From Zhengitettix transpicula (taxonomy: Eukaryota > Arthropoda > Insecta > Orthoptera > Tetrigidae): a DNA stretch of 64,000 bases. Both the position numbers and the translations under genes were made by a program. This document shows, piece by piece, positions 59,656-64,000 of the stretch (its first letter is position 1; every line of letters begins with the position of its first letter). The notes beneath the pieces are model-generated. The model was given only the letters and a program-made list of their open reading frames with translations, did not search any database and was not told the DNA's origin. Location of the stretch: positions 135,799,600-135,863,599 of the forward strand of contig CM073590.1 of the NCBI GenBank assembly GCA_037074705.1, read 5' to 3'.

Positions 59656-60277
59656 CCTCCTCCATCCATTGTGTATGGACTAAATCAAAATTATCATTGC
59701 CTAATTTTCGGACTTCAATGAAGAATGGATATTGTGGGACAAAAAAAACTTATGTCAATTAATTCCTTTGATACCTGTCACGCTGAATTTTTTCAGCATT
59801 TTACGAATAAACTTTTTATCGTTGTTATATACAGAATTTTAGAGAGAAAATGGCGGACGTTCCTAAACCTTGAAACTGTAGTTTTTGTTTTAAGAAAACA
59901 TGCAGTTTGAAGAATTGGATACCCGAATAGCGTCTCTACAAGTCTCGGCTCAACAGCGTCATCAAATAACATGTTCATGTACAAAACTTTCCGAAATCTG
60001 ATTTTAACTGCATTAACAGGGATTATGTTCCATTTACAGAAAAAAATCGGTTAAACAGTTTTAATCTAAGGTTGTCAATAACTTTGAGATTGACTTAAAT
60101 AGTTATTCACCGACTGAAAAAGATAAAACTTAATATTGCAGTCTTCCCAATTAATTTTTTTTTTGCGGTGAATTCCGATAGTAGGTAAACAAAGACTTTG
60201 TTGTCTTATAGGTAGAGTCAAGAGACATCAGAATTATAAAAAAACGACCAATTTGTTGGAAAAAAAATTTATGCAGC

Positions 60278-60520
60278 TAAAAGAAAAATAATTACAATAT
60301 TACGGCGTTTCGCCCACAATTTTGGGATATCATTAGGTCATAGACAGTTTTGAATGTATGTGTTGAAATACAACCGTCATACGACGCAGTCTTTGACATT
60401 AAATTTATACTTGCACATCTATTTTAACGTATATGTACACTTTCAAAATTTTCTATTACCTGAAAAAGCCCCAAAATTGTGGACGAATCGTCGTAAAATC
60501 GTTATTATTTTTTGTTTCAT
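60278..60520. mobile_element. foldback element with hammerhead-like cores in both arms
   Basis: Arms 60278-60338 and 60457-60520 are inverted around CCCCAAAATTGTGG/CCACAATTTTGGG. The minus strand of the left arm reads CCTAATGATATCCC...GGGCGAAACGCCG; the plus strand of the right arm reads CCTGAAAAAGCC...GGACGAATCGTCG. Each has one or two changes from CTGANGA/GAAA. Confidence 0.65.
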
Positions 60521-61423
60521 TTGAATAATACAGATTTTGCGCAAATTAGTAGTTTTTCTGTTTTTTAATAACTTATAATTGTCTAATTAACTTAAATATT
60601 AAACAGTATTATGTCCAAAAAATTATACTGATTCACTCAGTGAGTTATAAGTAACACGTTAAGGAAGAAGAAATATAGACGAGTCCTATCATATTAATAG
60701 TAGGTCCCGTAGACAGAAGCTAACTTATTTTAAAGACGGACAACGAGATAGTAAAAATTATTTTTATAATACAACGAAAATTGAATGAAGCCGAACGAAG
60801 GAACGCCAGTCGGAAGTATCCATAGACTTCTTTAGGATTAAATTAAAGAATTTATTTGTACACGAGACGAGACTCAAAGCTTTAATTAGTTTTTGAAATT
60901 TGGAAATATCAAATATTAGCAAGGACTCCTATGGAGTAACAACTAATAAGTGTTACTTAAGTAATTAAGAACAACGTTTGGGTTAATTGTATAATAAGTT
61001 CCAACTATTTTCGAGAAAATAAAAACAATAGCACGACTGAAACTTACGAGAATATTTTTAATTAATTAAACTTCCTGTTTATTAATAAAAAACAATTTAA
61101 GGTATTAAAAGAATAGTGAAAATTACAAAAAAAAAAGTAATCTCACCGCACAATTTACAGCATTTCTCCAGAGAGGAACAAAGAAATGGATCGTACGCGT
61201 ATACTAGGGAATACAGTAATGGTGATTATACAACGAAACGCAAATGATTACTTGGAGCGTAACACGACATACAAGGAAAGTGTGTAGGGAGTGTGCTTTT
61301 TACGGAAGGAAGAACACTTAATGGTCCCTATGAGGAAGAGTTTTTCTTTGACAATAATGGTAATTTGACTGACAGGTTGAGTGTCGTTATCTATTGCCCT
61401 TGTGATAGTTTAGGCGTTGAGAG
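60521..61423. other. upstream region of the secreted-protein gene
   Basis: AT-rich with no coding region recognised. It may contain regulatory sequence for the gene starting near 61450. Confidence 0.4.
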
Positions 61424-61432
61424 TATATAAAA
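61424..61432 (+). promoter_or_regulatory. TATA box
   Basis: TATATAAAA lies 38 bases before the ATG at 61470. With the usual 25-30 base distance, transcription would start near 61453-61462, giving a very short 5' UTR. Strong TATA boxes are common in highly expressed, tissue-specific insect genes. Confidence 0.6.
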
Positions 61433-61469
61433 ATGTCACCATCGTGCATCGTCCTTCTACAACATCACC

Positions 61470-61533
61470 ATGAGCCTCGCACTAGTGTCTCTCGTAATCG
61501 TCCTGTTCGCGGGGGAAGCTGTCGCTCAGTCAG
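61470..61533 (+). CDS. first exon of a secreted protein gene (signal peptide), partial
   Basis: ATG at 61470 (context CACCATGA) opens 21 codons: M-S-L, a run of hydrophobic residues (LVSLVIVLF), then AGEAVA|QS, a good signal-peptidase site after AVA. The exon ends CAG|GTAAAC at 61534 in phase 1, the usual arrangement for a signal-peptide exon. Together with the TATA box this is a convincing gene start. The later exons were not found in the remaining 2.5 kb and probably lie beyond the window, so the mature protein and its function are unknown; small secreted families such as odorant-binding, chemosensory or defence proteins are only possibilities. The ATG at 61434 is out of frame and probably upstream of the transcription start. 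Confidence 0.6.
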
Positions 61534-62879
61534 GTAAACCAGCATTTTAATATTACCTGGTCTGCAGTATACTGCCCTATATTTTCAAGTATATATATAA
61601 TATTTTATTAACTTACTTTTCAAATTATATTATTTCCAACATATATTTTACTATAATGACACATTTTTCATGTCATGGCGTTTTTATGGTGAAATGTCAT
61701 ACGTAGACGTGAAGCAGGTTCATTCTAATCTATCAGGGACTTTTTTTCTGAACCGAGAAGTTCCATATCTATAACTGATATCTGAACTTATTTGTTCCAC
61801 GTCCCTTCACTTCTCAATCTATCATTTCTTCATCTCTTACCAAAACGTTTATTATGATCTCTCGTACTATCCCTTTCAGTTTTCTCTTCCTTATCAAAAT
61901 CAGGCAACGGCAAACCCGAAAATTATCAACTCTGAATTTCATGTTTGTAGAGTCGGTTTAACTAAAAGCTCAGGGCTTTTTCTTCACTTGCCTCTGCTCT
62001 TTAATTGATCAAATCCTATAATATCCAGGAAAAACAGCACTAGATAAAAAAAACTTTTCATTTTCACAGCTTGTGGTTTCCAAGTACCGTTAGGTATTTG
62101 ACAATCTAACCGAGCTATTTTAATTCTGAAATTGTGCTTATTTGTCTACAATAACAATATTTTAAATTATCTCGGGCGGAATTTTCACGGCTTGAAGATT
62201 GCCCGTAGAGAAATAACAGCCAACGTTAATCATCAGCCTTGGATAATTCTGATGTCTATGTTTCGAAAATACTCCACTAATGCTGACTTTTTCCACTAAT
62301 CTTTCATAAAGCGTTACTATTGTTGAGAGTGAATACAATTCTTCGAATATATCTTTATTTTCCCCCTCCAGTCAACATAGTCAATGTTGAAGACATACAG
62401 TAGTCGTGTACGAAAATTATAGAATATTTTCTTCTCCCTACTCCTCAAAAGAAGAAATAGAATTCTTTACAAATATGTACAAATAAAAAGTTGTAATAAA
62501 TACACTAATCATATTTTAAAATAAATAAAGTTTGAATACACTTTATTGATTGGTGAATTAGAACCTCACAAACGAAAACTACCGGCAGTATCTAATTCAC
62601 TGTAAGAAAGAACTCGTATAAAAGCATTTTATCTAAACACATACGTACAGTCTCACTATCAGTACTTACGCAATTCATGCTAAAGAATTATTACCCTTGA
62701 AACATAAATAACAAGGGAGACGCACGCGATTTGTTATCTTCGTTCTCCACGATTCGGATTTTCTGTCGGAAGTTAATGAAACCGAAAAGAAAAGAAACAG
62801 AATAGAGGACGAACAAAGACAAATTATTCTGAGTAGAAAATATTAGCAGCTCACATTCGGCACTTTTGTAGACAAAATG
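61534..62879 (+). other. likely first intron of the secreted-protein gene
   Basis: Starts GTAAAC. I found no second exon that would continue the frame. AT-rich, with no recognised repeat. Confidence 0.4.
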
Positions 62880-63115
62880 TTTTCATGACAGAGCCATTTA
62901 AAAAGTCACGAACTGAATAATCAACACTACGACGGTGAAACTAAGACAACACTGTACAAATGCGTTTAGTTGTTGATATTCTTTACATTCACGGGAATAC
63001 CTATTGTATAAGGTCATTCCTGAATAATAACCGCTACAGTTGGAGAGACTGAGGTTGTGTTTGTCCAATCTGAAATCAGAACGTTTTTGGTTTCGCATCC
63101 GTGATTTTGTCTGTT
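62880..63115 (-). pseudogene. decayed LINE fragment of the same family as 50495
   Basis: The minus strand contains HGCETKN, RSDFRLDKHNLSLSN, YYSGMTLYN and, in another frame, VKNINN. These align in order with HGYDTRN, RSDKHSLSL, HYSGIALFN and VKNINN of the RT ORF at 50444. At least two frameshifts separate them, so it is an old relic of the C-terminal region. Confidence 0.65.
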
Positions 63116-63416
63116 TATGATAAATTTATATTACGTTACACGAATTTATAAACATGTGCTAGGTAGATTCAATATTTCAAATATTTCTAACAGGGGTTTG
63201 CAACTAGCTCTTCAATATGAACCCAATTTATATATAGCCTATGGCTATTTTAAGTTACTGTTATTGTTATTCAGCTGCATTTGATTCTCTTTTGCTATTT
63301 CCACTTTTGACAGTTTCTTCAAAAAAAAATTATCTTGTGTTTGAAGTTTTGTATATTTTGTGCTTCTTGTAACGGGTACGGCCTTCAATAAGCTCAAATT
63401 GACGTGATGTGAGCAA

Positions 63417-63958
63417 GTAATTAATAATTTTTTTTAGGGTAATAGGCTACATGAGGGTAATCCACATGGTGGCAACTCCCCTTTAATAGCATAGGAAGGG
63501 ATCTGAAAGGGGGGATGCGAAAGGGTAGAGGAAGGTAGCCAAGGGTTAACTAGGGCCTCCGGACTATGGTTTAAGGATCCTACCCGGCATTCGCCTAAAA
63601 GTAATGCAGGGAAAACCCAAAAAACCTGCATCAGGTAGGTCGGGCATTGGGTACTTGTCGACGCCCTTCCGATAGCGGGAGAGGAGTTTTCTGTGGGGAC
63701 GCAGCATTCCCTTCTCCGTACCTCGACCAGTTTAGGAGGCAGCTGGCCGACTGTTCCAATGAGAACAGCGAACAACTCTTACCGTATGCCCATTGTCTGT
63801 GGTCGCGGAACATACACCTCTCAAAACAGGCCGAGGTGCCTCGGCTTGTGGAAACCTTAGTTCAAAAACGGAGAGGAAAAGGCACCCCCAAAGGTAGCCC
63901 CTTCGTGTCTTCCTACAAGGTTCTGCCTGCGAGAGAAAATCCCTTGTAATTAATAATT
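63417..63958 (-). mobile_element. retroposon family R copy with 13-bp target-site duplication
   Basis: The body 63430-63945 lies on the minus strand. Its A-tail appears as the T-run 63428-63435, and GTAATTAATAATT flanks it at 63417-63429 and 63946-63958. Main blocks: GGCTACATGAGGGTAATCC, GGATCCTACCCGGCATTCGC, GAGAACAGCGAACAACTC, TGCCTGCGAGAG. The duplication and the A-tail show insertion by LINE-type retrotransposition. No recognised protein; no clear tRNA-type promoter at its 5' end. Confidence 0.85.
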
Positions 63959-64000
63959 GACAATCTATTTTACTTATGAGTGGTCTTTTTTGTTGAAACT

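Noticed and set aside
61434..61532. ATG at 61434 as start of the secreted-protein gene
   Set aside because: It lies two bases after the TATA box, before any plausible transcription start, and reads a non-hydrophobic frame.
1..64000. CRISPR array, bacterial operon, rRNA or virus-derived genes
   Set aside because: No regularly spaced short repeats, no ribosomal RNA signatures and no viral structural or integrase-gag-pol block were seen.

Overview
The window looks like a stretch of an AT-rich insect nuclear genome with large introns and many repeats. The reasons are one spliced acyl-CoA desaturase gene of insect type, the first exon of a second gene (secreted product), and a dense background of non-LTR retrotransposon pieces, tRNA-derived SINEs, foldback elements and DNA-transposon relics. 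A hemimetabolous insect with a big genome, such as a cockroach or termite relative, is my guess; the order cannot be fixed from sequence alone. There are no bacterial-style operons, rRNA genes or CRISPR arrays.

Positions 1-29440: a complete five-exon acyl-CoA desaturase gene on the + strand. Coding exons are 2000-2249, 15036-15166, 23509-23714, 25756-25941 and 29085-29439, giving 375 residues with all three histidine boxes intact. Introns are about 12.8, 8.3, 2.0 and 3.1 kb. The third intron needs a GC donor. The introns carry foldback elements, retroposon copies, a roughly 3.7 kb degenerate tandem array ending in a Helitron-like terminus (16246-19927), and a perfect 96-bp inverted repeat flanked by 13-bp target duplications (26355-26655).

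Positions 29440-61400: mostly intergenic and repeat-built. In order: the desaturase 3' end; a foldback/MITE family sitting in (TA)n tracts (30965, 33580, 34732); a decayed Tc1-like element (39661-40759); a hAT-like non-autonomous element (43466-44082); a roughly 0.5 kb retroposon family (copies at 8752, 15773, 44866, 50270, 63430); a fragment of a non-LTR retrotransposon C-terminus (45600-45930); a 5'-truncated LINE with an open reverse-transcriptase ORF inserted inside a retroposon copy (50495-52011); and several inverted-repeat elements whose arms carry a hammerhead-ribozyme-like core (CTGAnGA...GAAAC), as known from Penelope-like elements.

Positions 61400-64000: a TATA box and a 21-codon signal-peptide exon of a second + strand gene whose remaining exons I could not find, then a decayed LINE fragment and a retroposon copy with a clear 13-bp target-site duplication.

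The desaturase is the only gene readable in full. Most of the novelty is in the ribozyme-like short elements and the Helitron-like array.
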